Assembly: GCA_943736015.1 (NCBI GenBank)
Contig: OX031065.1
Location: 43,820,992-43,884,991 of the forward strand
Length of the DNA: 64,000 nucleotides
From: Tridacna crocea
Taxonomy: Eukaryota; Mollusca; Bivalvia; Cardiida; Cardiidae
Direction of reading: 5' to 3'
The notes beneath the pieces were generated by a model. That model searched no databases. It was not told the DNA's origin and worked only from the letters and a program-made list of their open reading frames with translations. The translations under genes and the position numbers were made by a program. Positions 21,231-32,327 of this stretch are shown in pieces (within the stretch, counting starts at the first letter, position 1; each line of letters begins with the position of its first letter).

Positions 21231-21758
21231 CCCTCAGCTCAAATGAATCCTGTATATGAAATTACTGGCTCTTTAAAAATGCTTTGCACTCAAGTGAGCT
21301 AAAAAGTCTTATTTACATATTATAGGCATTCAGGGAATATTTATCATTACTAGCAATGTGACGCATTGACAAAAACATACGATCCATGCTCTGGTAGAAG
21401 GGGGATTAATGCATTTCTGTGATACAGTCATAATAGCGAGAAAGTTGCCTTAATCATGGGTACATCAAATCTATTTTGCATAACCAACTTGATCATTAAG
21501 TAGCATGGTCCTTTGACATGCAAAAAATCAATCCATACAGGCTGAGACGAGTATAATATTATACTTTTTGCAAATGCATTGAACCCCTTTTTTCATTCAT
21601 GACCTTTTGTTGCTCTCATAGTACAGAGAGGAGGGGGAAATGGAAACTCATTTCCTCTTCCTGTAAATATGCTTTGGAAATGAATATAGACTAATATTTC
21701 AGCCTTCAGTTTCAGACAAAACTGTGGACATTAACCTTTACCCTACAAAATAAGTTAA
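21231..21758. other. No gene seen; rolling-circle-like scrap and old repeats
   Basis: TGCACTCAAGTGAGCTAAAA at about 21285 looks like a lone 3' end of the tandem-array elements. The remainder has no frame or repeat end I can support. Confidence 0.35.
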
Positions 21759-21885
21759 CCCTTTACCAAAGGATCCACAGTTTTCTCAACCCTGCAGAAG
21801 AAGCCTTTTGGAACATTGTGGGAAAAGGAGAAAATGCTGGTAACCAGCATTTTCTCCATTTCCCACAATGTTTTTTACTATTTCA
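21759..21885 (+). repeat. TP-A element, 3' truncated
   Basis: TTAA at 21755-21758 precedes CCCTTTACCAAAGGATCC. The palindrome is nearly intact (one mismatch, CTCCATTTCCCAC), then the copy stops. Confidence 0.75.
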
Positions 21886-21959
21886 ATTAAATTAAAGGCA
21901 GTCCTAGTAGTTTTTTCTTCACTAGGAATTTTAACAGTGTCAATGAAAAATCCTTTTAT

Positions 21960-22430
21960 TTCAGCCAGATTTTAAGGTGTTTTACATAAGTGTGACCTGG
22001 CACAAAAAAGGGACCTTCTGGGAACTGCAAAAGGTATCGACCCAGGGCCCGTATTCACCAACCATTCTCAAGAACGTTCTTGGTCTCAGTCTCCAAAATT
22101 TTCTAAATTTAAAAGTAACGTGACTTCTGATTGGCTAAACCAAATGGTTTAGCCAATCAGAAATTCCATTACTTTCAAATTTAGAAAATCTTGGAGAATA
22201 AGACAAAGAATATTCTTAAGAATGGTTGGTGAATACGGGCCTAGTTCAGACTACACAATTGCACAGTCTGACCTGGGTTGACAGTTGCTTTTATGATATT
22301 TTCTGTATGAAAACTGACCTTTCTACCTTGTTAATAGTACTGGGCAATCCTTTCAGAATCTCTGATAATTTATTATTGCTTTGAAATCGAAGGAGCAAAC
22401 CAACTAGCCATCAGTAGTTTAATCGGTTTC
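21960..22430 (+). repeat. Low-copy repeat shared with 41985-42125
   Basis: GTGACCTGGCACAAAAAAGG, GACCTTCTGGGAAC, then TTTTATGATATTTTCTGTAT occur in the same order at 41985-42125. Here a palindromic element interrupts it at 22045-22241. Both copies are followed by a similar minus-strand TP-A copy. Confidence 0.6.
22045..22241. mobile_element. CCAAT-centred palindromic element, copy 1
   Basis: GGGCCCGTATTCACCAACC at the left and GGTTGGTGAATACGGGCC at the right are inverted repeats. The centre is CTGATTGGCTAAACCA, two bases, then TGGTTTAGCCAATCAG. The arms match imperfectly over almost the full 197 bp. It interrupts the repeat at 21960 between GACCC and TCAGACT. Confidence 0.85.
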
Positions 22431-22439
22431 TCTATTTAA

Positions 22440-22664
22440 CCCTTTCCCAAACGACAAACTTTTGGACTAGACCAAATTCAAAGCATTTGCTTTCAGACGA
22501 CAATTCAACTCTTGCTGAAAAGATGATTTCTGTCTATGATAGGGTAGAAAACATTGTGGGAAAAGGAGAAAATGCTGGTTACCAGCATTTTCTCCTTTTC
22601 CCACAATGTTTTCAAAAGGCTACTTTTCCAGACCCGTAAAAACCAGGGATTGCTTGGAAAAGGG
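22440..22664 (-). repeat. TP-A element (CCCTTTCCCAAAC-ended variant)
   Basis: A 225-bp copy with TTAA at 22436-22439 and 22665-22668 and perfect 33-base palindrome arms around a central T. The ends carry CCCAAACG in place of ACCAAACG, a variant shared with 42154 and 47835. Confidence 0.92.
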
Positions 22665-22892
22665 TTAAATGAGAATGCTTTTTTGTTTTAAAGACTGACA
22701 AAACTCATGATTTCTACCTTCTCATCTTTAATGATGAATTCAAACAGTGAATTTACACAAATCTTTGAAAACAACAATAAGTGGAAGCTAAAATTCTGTT
22801 CATGAGTCAAAAAAGATGTTATATGAAATGAAAATACATTTCATAAAATGAGTCAAACACTAGAATAACTTTCACTAAAGGTGATAAATACC

Positions 22893-24880
22893 CCAGCCCC
22901 TATATTTCATGTCACAGGGGCAATAACTCATAAATTCTTCATAGAATTTTCACGAAATTGCGTCTTGCACATCAACAGCTCCTAATGAACACTTCTGCCA
23001 AGTTTTGAGTGAATCGGACAGAAACAGTAGGGGGAGTTGGCCGGACAAGCATGTTCAAGTCAAATCAGGGGCACTAACTCTTGATAATTCTTTATGGAAT
23101 TTTCACAAACTTTGCGTCTTGCACATCTTCAACTCCAAATGGACACTTCTGCCAAGTACAGTGGAACCCCGTTACAACAAAGTGCGTTATAGCGCTGATT
23201 CCGTTATAACGCGGGTGTCCTTTGGCTCCCAAAATTTCGGGGGTTGACCATTTTCGAGTCTGATCCGAATCCACCGATCTTCGATGTAAAAAAAAAAAAA
23301 GACCTCTCGGTCAAATAAAAAATCAATACCGTCCACATAATGTGACAATTTTTCACACCTTTACCTTGTTGATTACATTTATCACCTATCGCTTTGCACA
23401 ATTACTTTGACAAATACACGCACAGTAGTTAACAAAAGGACCTCGTCCCATAATTGTCTTTGCAAACAATCTTGCATTATACAAGCATAATACTTGACTT
23501 TACGTCAAGCATGAAATGTCCTGTTAGTGTTGTCCCCATGATCACAAAAATACAGCATTATTGAATACAAAACCTTGTTTTTCTTCTTCATTTATCGGCA
23601 ACTAATCCGTCTAACTTAAACATCAAATGACGCATTTTTTTTTTATCTCAGTCACAACAAAATTTTCAGAAAATAGCCGAATGACTCTCTTTCTACAGAC
23701 TACACAACGTGCACGTGACACGACTGTGGTACTCTTGCAATTATTATTACGATACGCAGAAGGGTTGTATCAGAAAATATAAAGCAACAGAGATACTGGC
23801 TTATTGCGTGATTGCATAGTTTTGAATGGAGGTAAGCCTATAGCCAGGTGTAAATTTTTCGGGCGAAACGGTTTAAGTGTGTACGACAAACACTTTCACT
23901 TACAACCCTCTCGCTTTGCATTATTGGTGTGTTACGTCATACATGTACCACTAATGCAAACTTTACTGCAAACATTGTGTGGATAAACGACTGATGTGAT
24001 TTCTTTACGCATAGTAGGTTAAATTCCCCTGTGACTTTCATCATGTACGAAAGAAATATAAAAGAAAGAAATCTTTCGCCATTGCCGATTAGGGTCCGTT
24101 GTGCAATGGTCAGCATGATAAAAAAAACATGGCGGCAGCACCGTCTGCAATCCAACACAATACCGTTTAACTTTGAATTGAATCTTGCTGTAATTTAGTA
24201 AAACAGCGGCTGAATAATTCTTAAAGAAACGGTCCAAAAGGTAAAATAAGCTCTTTTACGTAGTTGTAACGTTATTTGATGACCAGATTTGCTGACAAAC
24301 TAACTGGTAATATAGTTCAGGCGTTACGTACAAACGAATCTAAATTGTTCAATGTCCTATAAATAATGTTTAAACGTAAATAGGCATGTCTTAGTTTTAG
24401 TATTTGGAACATTGCTATTTCATTTTTGTCAGAATAAATTTGTGAAAAACTATAATTAATAAGCCATAGATCTGTAGTCTGGCAATGGTTGGCGGATGGG
24501 CTGCGGGTAGTGTGTGTGTGTTGGGGGGGAAGGGGGGGAATCAGCGTAATAAACGTAACTCCGGATATAACGCTGTTGACGACCGTGGCTCCCACCGACA
24601 GCGTTATAACGGAGCTCCACTGTATAAAGCGAATCGGACTGAAATTGTAGGAGTTGTCTGGACCAGAAATTTAAATGTAAATCATGGGCAATAACTCATT
24701 AATTCTTCATAGACTTTTCACAAAAATTGCGTCTTGCATATCTACAACTCCTAATGAACACTTCTGCTAAGTCTAAAGTGAATCAGACAGAAACTATAGG
24801 AGTTGTTCAAACAAGCATTTTCAGGTCAAATCAGGGACAATAACTCAGTAATTCTTGATGGAATTTTCACAAAATTTGCA
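22893..24880 (+). repeat. Tandem element with about 155-bp units, interrupted
   Basis: Units contain GGGGCAATAACTCATAAATT, GCGTCTTGCACATC and GAATCGGACAGAAAC. Two lie before and two after the inserted element at 23159-24622. The last unit grades into a different array type at 24880. Confidence 0.65.
23159..24622. mobile_element. Tigger/pogo-like non-autonomous DNA transposon
   Basis: The left end CAGTGGAACCCCGTTACAAC and the reverse-complemented right end CAGTGGAGCTCCGTTATAAC match at 17 of 20 positions. TA dinucleotides flank it at 23157-23158 and 24623-24624. CAGTGGAACC-type termini and TA targets are characteristic of the Tigger/pogo branch of Tc1/mariner (established knowledge). The 1464-bp interior has no transposase frame. 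It contains a poly-A tract near 23287 and a G-rich run near 24520. Confidence 0.8.
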
Positions 24881-24963
24881 GTTTTGACCCCAGGGGTATC
24901 ATATGAACAATCTTGGTAGAGGTCCACTAGGAGATGCTACATACCAAATATCAAAGCTCTGCA
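24881..24963 (+). repeat. Single unit of the 8668-type array
   Basis: GTTTTGACCCCAGGGG, ATGAACAATCTTGGTAGAGG and CAAAGCTCTGCACC match the units at 8725-9390. It forms an abrupt switch from one unit type to another. Confidence 0.65.
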
Positions 24964-25726
24964 CCACCACACAAATCTGCACCATCACACAAATTGCAAT
25001 ACGCTCTATATGCTGACATTTAGCATATCTAACCACTTGTAGTCACTGTTAGAGTTGCATATGCTAAAAAAATTTACTAGTCTTTAACACAGACTGAAAT
25101 GACAAAGAAATTAAAAATTATCCATAGAAACAAGTAAAAGACTCTGTGACATTTCAAGTCATGTTCTTTTTCAAAAATATTAGCATGTCAACAAAAAGTC
25201 ACCAGCAGTACTGAACACTCGCTCAGAGAGCACACTTGTTTATGTAGAAACCAGTCCTACTATACCAAATGTTCGGGAGCTCAACAGAGAAAACAGTGCA
25301 ATGCACTAACTTACTCTGTTAAACACAAATACTTTACCGGGAGGGGGGGATATACGCGAAATAAGTGTGAGCAAAGTTATAGGAAATGAATAACAAACTA
25401 TGTTGGTCCAAAATCAGTAATACGGTTGACAGTTATTTGGAGTTCATATCCACGGCGAATTTGAGGCGGTCATAATTTAACCTAAACACCGGTGACACCC
25501 CGCCTGTATAAAAAATAAACAACTTTCACTTTCGTAAATCTGTCAGACTGTTGAAAAACAATAGATTTCTGACCGAATTTTGTGGAAAACCAGACTTTCT
25601 AATGCAATTACGAGAAGTTGACATATGGAAGAAATACCGATACGGTAAAATTTGTACCGGTTTCGGTTTTTTCTTTGAACAGACCGCGGTTAATTGGTAT
25701 ATCTGTAAACCGTTTCACCACTAGTT
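24964..25726. other. No gene or clear repeat seen
   Basis: AT-rich sequence with a duplicated CACACAAATCTGCACCA-like stretch at its start and a G run near 25345. No coding signal. Confidence 0.35.
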
Positions 25727-25934
25727 TTAACCATCTTGAAGGAGATGGTTTTTGAAAAAAAAAAATGTGAGAAAAGGAGAAAATGCTGGTTTTCAGCATT
25801 TTCTCCTTTTCTAACAATGTTTCCTTCCCTATTATAAGAGACAGAAACTGTCATTTGCCGTACATTTAACAGGTAGTAGGCTAATGCTTTCGATTTGGTT
25901 TAAATCCCAAATTTTGTCACATTTGGTAAAGAGT
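25727..25934 (+). repeat. TP-A element, diverged ends
   Basis: The palindrome is good (GAGAAAAGGAGAAAATGCTG, TTTTC, and CAGCATTTTCTCCTTTTCT...) although the centre is TTTTC rather than GTAAC. The left end is unclear; the right is CATTTGGTAAAGAG. Confidence 0.7.
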
Positions 25935-26171
25935 TACTGTAATGGTTTTATTGTGTGAGATTCTGTTGTTTCTTACAGACAGCCCTCATAAAAGATAGAG
26001 ATAGAGACAACAATTATGATTGTAAAATCTGTTCTTTGCAGAAAAACAACATCTAAGACATGCACAGGCTTTTACGTCATAATAAATGACAAAGGTGAAT
26101 CATATATTTTGCAGACCATTTTAACATGCTTCTGACTGCACAAAATGTTTTTCCAAGGATACAAAAGAGGT

Positions 26172-27492
26172 AACTAGAAAGCCCTGAAGGGCCTGAATAT
26201 GCTCTACTGGCAGAGATTTTGCTTTTAAATAAAGCATACATTAGGAATTTATTACTGTATGCAAACAGACAACAAATTTACATTTTCAACTCAAAATGGC
26301 TGGTTTTCCATTACTGTTTGATGAATTTTTTCAAACTTAACACGGCTAAAAAGCTATTAATGGGATAACACAAGCTGAAAAAATCACAAAACTCTGATCA
26401 CAAATAAATAATTTATCATGTAAACAAGCAATGAAATCGTTCAATTTGAAATGGCTACTTTTCCAATACCATTTGTCGGATATTTTTCAAAATCAATAGG
26501 GTTTAATGATATAAAGAAGATATGTATTTTTCACGAAAATCTGACCTCAAATGCAGACTTTATCACGTAAACAAGAAATGAAAGTTTTCAACTTCTAATG
26601 GCTACTTTTCCCATATTGTTTGTTGTTGTTTTTTTCAAAATCAATAGGGTTGGAGCTTTTGAAAAGATAAGCAAGTTTCATGAAAATCTGACCTCAAATA
26701 CAGACTTTATCGCGTAAATAAAAAATGGAAATTTCAAACTTGAAATGGCTACTTTTCCCAAACTATTTGTCAGATTTTTTTCAAAATCGATAGGGGTTAA
26801 ACCTAATGATGAGATAAAAAAAAAAACTGTAAGTTTCATGGAAATCAGACCAAAAATGAAGACTTTATCGCGTAAAGAAAACATGAAAGTTTTCAACTTC
26901 AAATGGCTACTTTTCCCATTCTGTTTGTTGGATATTTTTCAAAATCAATAGGGTTGAAGCTATTCATAAGATAAACAAACTCTGAGAGTTTTATGGAAAT
27001 CTGACCAAAGATACAGACTTTATCGCATAAACAAGAAATGGAAATTTTAAACCTGAAATGGCTACTTTTCCCAAACTGTTTGTCAGATTTTTTTTCAAAA
27101 TCTACAGGTTTAAAGCTATAACCCTTTACTCCATAGATACCCATTTCTATGCATTGCTTGTAGGAGCCTTTGGAAAATATTGTGGCAAAAGGTGAAACTG
27201 CTCATGACGAGTAATTTCACCTTTTGTCACAATGTTTTCTATGCTATCAAAAGGAGTCATATACACATAAGAAACGGCTTCATCCTTGCCGTTATTTAGG
27301 GTCAATTAGAGATACCACAGAAAGGCCTTATGGGGTAAAGGGTTAATGAGATAAACAAACTGTGTAAGTTTCACGAAAATCTTGCCAAAAATGAAGACTC
27401 TATCGCTTGAACAAGAAAGAGACTAAGAAACGGATGACAGAAACTATGCCATGACACGAGATCTGCTGGCTTTCAGCCAGTAAAGCTAAAAA
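26172..27492 (+). mobile_element. Rolling-circle-like tandem-repeat element (about 150-bp units)
   Basis: The 5' end AACTAGAAAGCCCTGAAGGG has a hairpin (GCCCTGAAGGGC) and then GCTCTACTGGCAGAG. The 3' end CTGCTGGCTTTCAGCCAG has a matching hairpin. Units marked by ATGGCTACTTTTCCC start at about 26297, 26451, 26598, 26744, 26902 and 27057. A TP-C copy is inserted in the last unit. Confidence 0.7.
27122..27342 (+). repeat. TP-C element
   Basis: 221 bp, starting CCCTTTACTCCATAGATACC and ending TTATGGGGTAAAGGG. TTAA follows at 27343-27346 and ATAA precedes. The core arms are GGCAAAAGGTGAAA and TTTCACCTTTTGTC. It interrupts a tandem unit whose other copies continue across the point. Confidence 0.88.
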
Positions 27493-27876
27493 AAAAGTTC
27501 TGTTCATTGGCACATCTCCATTTTCCATGATGTTTTTCCTCCTGAAAACACGATATCATTTTTGACAAGGTCCGTGTCTTTTTGACGCCATAAACTGAAC
27601 AAGTTAAAACTTACATACACCAGTACACGGTGCACTGATCAGAGATCAGAATGCATGTTCCATGCAGTCTGATCTTGATCTAACCTGCCCACAAAAGCTG
27701 GTGTTGTTAACACAGTTAGGAAAGAGTTCATTATTGATCATATCTCTACTATTCTGACCTATAATTAAATCAAATGATCTGTGTGTAGGTGTTAAAAATT
27801 ATAGAATGAGTCAGTTTTTAGATAAACAAACACCATAAACAAACAACATGATTATTTTATTGGAATTATACCTAAA
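27493..27876. other. No gene seen; old repeat remnant
   Basis: GATCAGAGATCAGAATGCAT and GCAGTCTGATCTTGATCT resemble weaker stretches near 5170, 20490 and 33160, suggesting an ancient interspersed repeat. Confidence 0.35.
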
Positions 27877-28083
27877 CCCATTACAACGCAATCCCTACTT
27901 TTGACGACCCTAAGAAAGAAGCTTGTGAAAAACATTGTGGGAAAAGGAGAAAATGCTGGTAACCAGCATTTTCTCCTTTTACCACAATATTTTCTACCTG
28001 TCACAAAACAAATTTCAAATTTTTAGTCACTCTCATGTTGTTTCAAATTGGACAACCCTGAAATATTGTCATTTCGTAAAGAG
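27877..28083 (+). repeat. TP-A element
   Basis: CCCATTACAACGCAATCCC follows TAAA. The palindrome is intact apart from CCTTTTACCAC. The right end is ATTTCGTAAAGAG with no TTAA left. Confidence 0.8.
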
Positions 28084-28164
28084 TAAAGAAGTGCTTCTGG
28101 CAACAAAAAATTATTGTGAAGACATATAAATCAACATCAATTTTGTTTACATTTCTCTCTTCTC

Positions 28165-28385
28165 CCTTTTCCAGACAACAAAATGTTAGCCTTGTTCAAA
28201 TTAAAAGCATCATTTTACAGTCAACAAATTAAATATGACTTGAATAATTAGATCACTCTTTAATTGGGTAGAAAACATTGGAAGAAATGAAAACAAAATA
28301 CAGATTACCTTTCCTTTCCCAAAAATATTTTTTAAAGGCCACCTTTATCAGGATTGTTAAATCACTGGATTTTGCAGTAAAGGGT
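28165..28385 (-). repeat. TP element, strongly diverged
   Basis: CCAGACAACAAAATGTTAGC opens it and GGATTTTGCAGTAAAGGG closes it, sharing its right end with the next copy. The palindrome is hardly recognisable (GGAAGAAATGAAAACAAAAT). Confidence 0.5.
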
Positions 28386-28387
28386 AA

Positions 28388-28605
28388 CCCATTACCACAC
28401 AATCCTGACTTTCAATGACCTGAGAGAGGGGGCTTTTGAAAAGACTGGGAAAAGGAGCTGGTAACCAGCATTTTCTTCTTTTTCTACAATATAAATATTT
28501 TATCCTTCCAAAAGCAAATTTCCATTTTTGAAGTAATTTAGTTGTCTGTAAATGCTTTCAATTTTGACCAGCCTATTATTCTATATTACAGTATATGGTG
28601 AGGAA
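28388..28605 (+). repeat. TP-A element with shortened left arm
   Basis: CCCATTACCACACAATCC opens it. The left arm is reduced to GGGAAAAGGAGCTGGT, about seven bases having been lost, while the right arm CAGCATTTTCTTCTTTTTC is long. The right end is decayed. Confidence 0.7.
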
Positions 28606-28760
28606 CTAAGCAAGATTCTATCACTAGAATGAGACAGCTCATTTACCATTAGGAGAAAGGATAGAAGGGAAGGGCCATATCATTTGGTGTGCTAAAAAAC
28701 AAAACACAAGAAATACAGTTTGTTTCTTTGTATTTACATGTTCAAGAATCAAGAAAAACA

Positions 28761-29026
28761 GGTTGGTTGGTTGTATTGGGGTTAAACGCCACTTTAACAG
28801 CTACGGTCATATCATGTCGGGTGGTGACGCACATGTGTTTCCTGGCTTTCTCACAACGGTACCAACACAAATTTCTTTCCAAAGCCACTGACTACTTTTC
28901 TCAAATGCTTCAGCAGAGGTGAGAGGCGAAAAAATACGCCTGAAAGAAAGTTCGCCTCAACCCGGTATTGAACTCACAACCACCAGATAATGAGTCCAAC
29001 ACACTCACCACTGAGGCACCCGTGTG
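28761..29026 (-). repeat. tRNA-derived SINE
   Basis: On the minus strand GGTGCCTCAGTGGTGAG is an A-box-like block and GAGTTCAATACCGGG a B-box-like block, as in tRNA-headed SINEs. The body ends in a TTGG-type simple repeat at 28761-28772. It abuts the next array at 29027. Confidence 0.65.
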
Positions 29027-29698
29027 GGCAAAAAAAACAAGATGTCTGTCTGTAAAACAGTCATGCCCTCCTACTGCCACATTGAAACAGGAAGTGGCAT
29101 TTTTGAGCAAATGGCTGAAATGGCAATTGGCAGCACGGGCCCTGAATCATCTGGTGGTCATTGTGACCTTGACCTTTCACAGATTAACCTTAAAATCAAT
29201 AGGGATCTTTTACACTCCATGATGAATATCAGTACAGATTTTGAAGGACCTAGGTCAAATCTGTGTGTATTTATCATCTGGACAAGATTTGGTCTATATA
29301 TCATTAAGTTGAAGGCCACTGTCACCTTGACCTTTGATGGATTAATCTCAAAATCAATAGGGGTCATCTACACTCCCAGACAAATGTCTGTGCCAAATTT
29401 GCAAACCTAGGTCAATTTTGTGTCTATTTATCATTTTGACAAGGTTTGGTCAATATATCAACATGTTGACGGTCACTGTGACCTTGACATTTGATTGATT
29501 CACCTCAAAATCAATAGGGATCATCTACTTTGAGACAAATGTCTGTGCCAACTTTGAAAAACCCAGGTCAATTCTGTGTCTAGTTATTATCCGGAAAAGG
29601 TAAGGTCTACCGACTGACCAACCTACCGACCGAACTTCCAACAAGCATGTGCAAACCAATATAACCCACTTCGTTGAAGGAGGGCATAAATATTGTAA
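29027..29698 (+). mobile_element. Tandem-repeat element (about 165-bp units)
   Basis: Units contain GTGACCTTGACCTTT, AAAATCAATAGGGATC and GGTCAA(A/T)(T/C)TGTGT, about three in number. The ends carry inverted GCCCTCCT (29064) and GGAGGGC (29680). Overlapping frames of up to 128 codons are repeat translation, not genes. Confidence 0.6.
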
Positions 29699-30116
29699 CG
29701 GTTCTTCGAAATTGAAATGATTCAAGAATTGTTCCTTTTTAGTGTTTGAAAAAAGTTTTACTAGAAGTGTTCCAGACTCTTTCCTGTAATTATAGAAGAT
29801 ATTTGTGGAATAGGACTAAGAAAAAATTAGAAATATTTTCAAACTGTTAGATGGAGAAAGCAAATTCTGGAAATTCCTGAAAATATCCTAAAATGCAGTT
29901 CTACAACACATTTTGATGTGGCAAAAATTAGGTGTAACCAATAGGATTCATCCAATACAAGGTATTCCTGGCATCACATCGTAATTTTTGAAGCCTATAT
30001 TCAAATTTCATTGACCAATCATATTTGTTCTCTTTATTACTGCAGCATTAAAATCTCCATTTCATGGCAGGACAAAAAAACTTATTTACCTCCAAAGTTT
30101 GGACTTTTATTACTCA
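29699..30116. other. No gene or clear repeat seen
   Basis: AT-rich sequence without recognisable ends or frames. Confidence 0.35.
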
Positions 30117-30988
30117 TTTTTAGCTCACCTGAGCATGTGGTGCTCATGGTGAGCTATTGTGATTTTGCTGTGTCCGTTGTGTGTTGTTCGTCATCCTTTG
30201 TCAACTTTTTACCCTGTGTACAGACTAGAGGCCACATTTTCAGTCAGATACTCATGAAACTTGCTCAGAATGTTTGCACCAATAATATCTCATACAAGTT
30301 CGAAGATGTGTCATGTCAGGTCAAAAAGTAGGTCACAAGGTCATATCTTAGAAAAACCTTGTGTATGCCCAAGAGGCTACATTGTCAGTCCAATAGTCAT
30401 AAAACTAGCTCAGAATGTTTCTTTTGGCGATATCTCACATGAATTGAAAAAAGGGCCATGACAGGTCAAAAACTAGGTCACCAGGTCAAATCTCAGAAAA
30501 AAATTGTGTATTCTCTAGAGGCCATATTTTCAGCCCAAAACTCTTGAAAGTTGGTCAGAATGTTTGTCTTGTTGATATCTCTGACAAATTTGAAAAATAG
30601 GCCTTGTCGGGTCAAAAACTAGGTCACTTGGGCAAATCTTAAAAAAAACTTAGTGTATGCTCTAGAAGCCGAATTTTCTGTCCAATAGTATTGAAATATT
30701 GTCTGAATGTTTGTCTTGATAATATCGCAGACAACTTTGAAAGTGGACCATGTGGGGTCAAAAACTAGGTAACCAGGTCAAATCTTTGAAAAATCTTGTG
30801 TTTGCTCCAGAACCCACATTCGTCCAAGATATTATCATGATCAACATCTGGAACATTTGCAGACTATTGGACCGAAAATACAGCCTGTTGTGTACACAGA
30901 AGGCTTTTCCAAGACTTAGCCCTGTGACCTACTTTTTTATCAATTGTGTCCTAATTTAGATAATTTTTATTGTCCTAGATATCATTAA

Positions 30989-31209
30989 CCCATTACCACA
31001 CAATCCCTACTTTTGACGCCCCTGAGAAAGAAGCCTTTTGAAAACACTGTGGGAAAAGGAGAAAATGCTGGTAACCAGCATTTTCTCCTTTTCCCACAGT
31101 GTTTTCTACCCTTCCCAGATCAAATTTCAATTTTTCAGTCACCTTTATTTTGTCATCTGCAAATGCTTCCAATTTGGACCAGTCTAACATTTTCTCGTGT
31201 GGTAATGAG
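30989..31209 (+). repeat. TP-A element, first of a chained pair
   Basis: 221 bp with TTAA at 30985-30988 and 31210-31213. CCCATTACCACACAATCCC and GTGTGGTAATGAG are the ends and the palindrome is intact. Very similar to the copy at 4289. Confidence 0.93.
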
Positions 31210-31213
31210 TTAA

Positions 31214-31434
31214 CTCTTTACCACACAATCCCGACTTTTAACGACCCTGAGTAAGAAGCCTTTTGAAAATATTCTGGGAAAAGGAGAAAAAGCTGGTAAC
31301 CAGCATTTTCTCCTTTTCCCACAATGTTTTCTACCCTTCTCAAACCAAAGTTCATTTTTTGAGTTGCGTTTATTTTGTTGTCTGCAAATGCCTTCAATTT
31401 GGACCAGTCTAAAATTTTCTGGTGTGGGAATGGG
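31214..31434 (+). repeat. TP-A element, second of a chained pair
   Basis: 221 bp, starting CTCTTTACCACACAATCCC immediately after the TTAA that ends the previous copy, and ending GGTGTGGGAATGGG before TTAA at 31435-31438. The pair therefore has three TTAA sites for two elements. The left arm has a change (GGAGAAAAAGCTGG) not matched on the right. Confidence 0.92.
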
Positions 31435-31882
31435 TTAAGAGATACATTCTGACCAATTTTCATGAGTGAATAATTTAAAATGTGACCTCCAGAATGCATA
31501 CAAGGTAAATTTTGACAAATGGACAACACACAAAGGATGAAAAACAACAGATACAGCAGAACATACAACAGAAACAGCACAATCACAAAAACTCAGCTTG
31601 AGCACTCTATGCTCAGCTGAGCTGAAAATCATTAAACTGTTCTCTTGTAAAATCTCTAACTTCATCCAAAAAACTTTTCACAAAAAACAAAATATAGGAC
31701 AAATTCCATTTTGTCCTTTAGGCTAAAACTGAAGAAGTCACTTACTAAAGAGTTATTATTCACAAAAGACGACTCGTACTGTGTCACAAATACTATCTTT
31801 GTCCTCATTTATGGAGACATCTAAATTACAAAAAAAGAGTATTAAAGAGGACTCATTTTCTTTCATGGTGCCATTTCCTTAA

Positions 31883-32103
31883 CTCTTTACCACACGAGAA
31901 AATTTTAGACTGGTCCAAATTGAAAGCATTTGCAGACAACAAAATAAAGGTGACTGAAAAATTGAAATTTGTTCTGGGAAGGGTAGAAAACACTGTGGGA
32001 AAAGGAGAAAATGCTGGTTACCAGCATTTTCCCCTTTTCCCATAGTGTTTTCAAAAGGCTTCTTTCTCAGGGGCGTCAAAAGTAGGGATTGTGTGGTAAT
32101 AGG
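31883..32103 (-). repeat. TP-A element, first of a second chained pair
   Basis: 221 bp with TTAA at 31879-31882 and 32104-32107. Centre GGTTACC. One arm carries CCCCTTTTCCCATAG, slightly off consensus. Confidence 0.92.
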
Positions 32104-32107
32104 TTAA

Positions 32108-32327
32108 CCCTTTCCCACACAACCACAACTTTTAACGACCCTGAGAAAGAAGCCTTTTGAAAACATTGTGGGTAAAGGAGAAAATGCTGGTAACCAGCAT
32201 TTCCTCCTTTTCTCACAATGTTTTCTACCCTTCCATAAACAAATTTCAGTTTTTTTGTCACATTTATTTTGTAATCTGAACATGCTTTCAATTTACAGCT
32301 GTATAAATTTTATCGCTTGGAAATTGC
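32108..32327 (+). repeat. TP-A element, second of a second chained pair
   Basis: 220 bp, opposite in orientation to its neighbour and sharing TTAA at 32104-32107. It starts CCCTTTCCCACACAACC, and its right end has decayed to CGCTTGGAAATTGC before TTAA at 32328-32331. Confidence 0.85.

Larger units (their letters stand above)
30117..31631. mobile_element. Rolling-circle-like element in inverted (head-to-head) arrangement
   Basis: The left border AGCTCACCTGAGCATG is a 3' end on the minus strand and the right border CTCAGCTGAGCTGAAAA is a 3' end on the plus strand. Units from 30117 to about 30825 run in minus orientation; from about 30828 they run in plus orientation (GGACCGAAAATACAGCC, GTGTACACAGAAGGC). 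Two TP copies at 30989-31434 interrupt the plus part within GATATCAT...GATACATTCTGACC. Units resemble those of 54138-56622. Confidence 0.65.

Noticed and set aside
28910-29410. Frames of 66 to 128 codons near 29 kb
   Set aside because: They overlap a SINE and a tandem array on both strands and have no domain.
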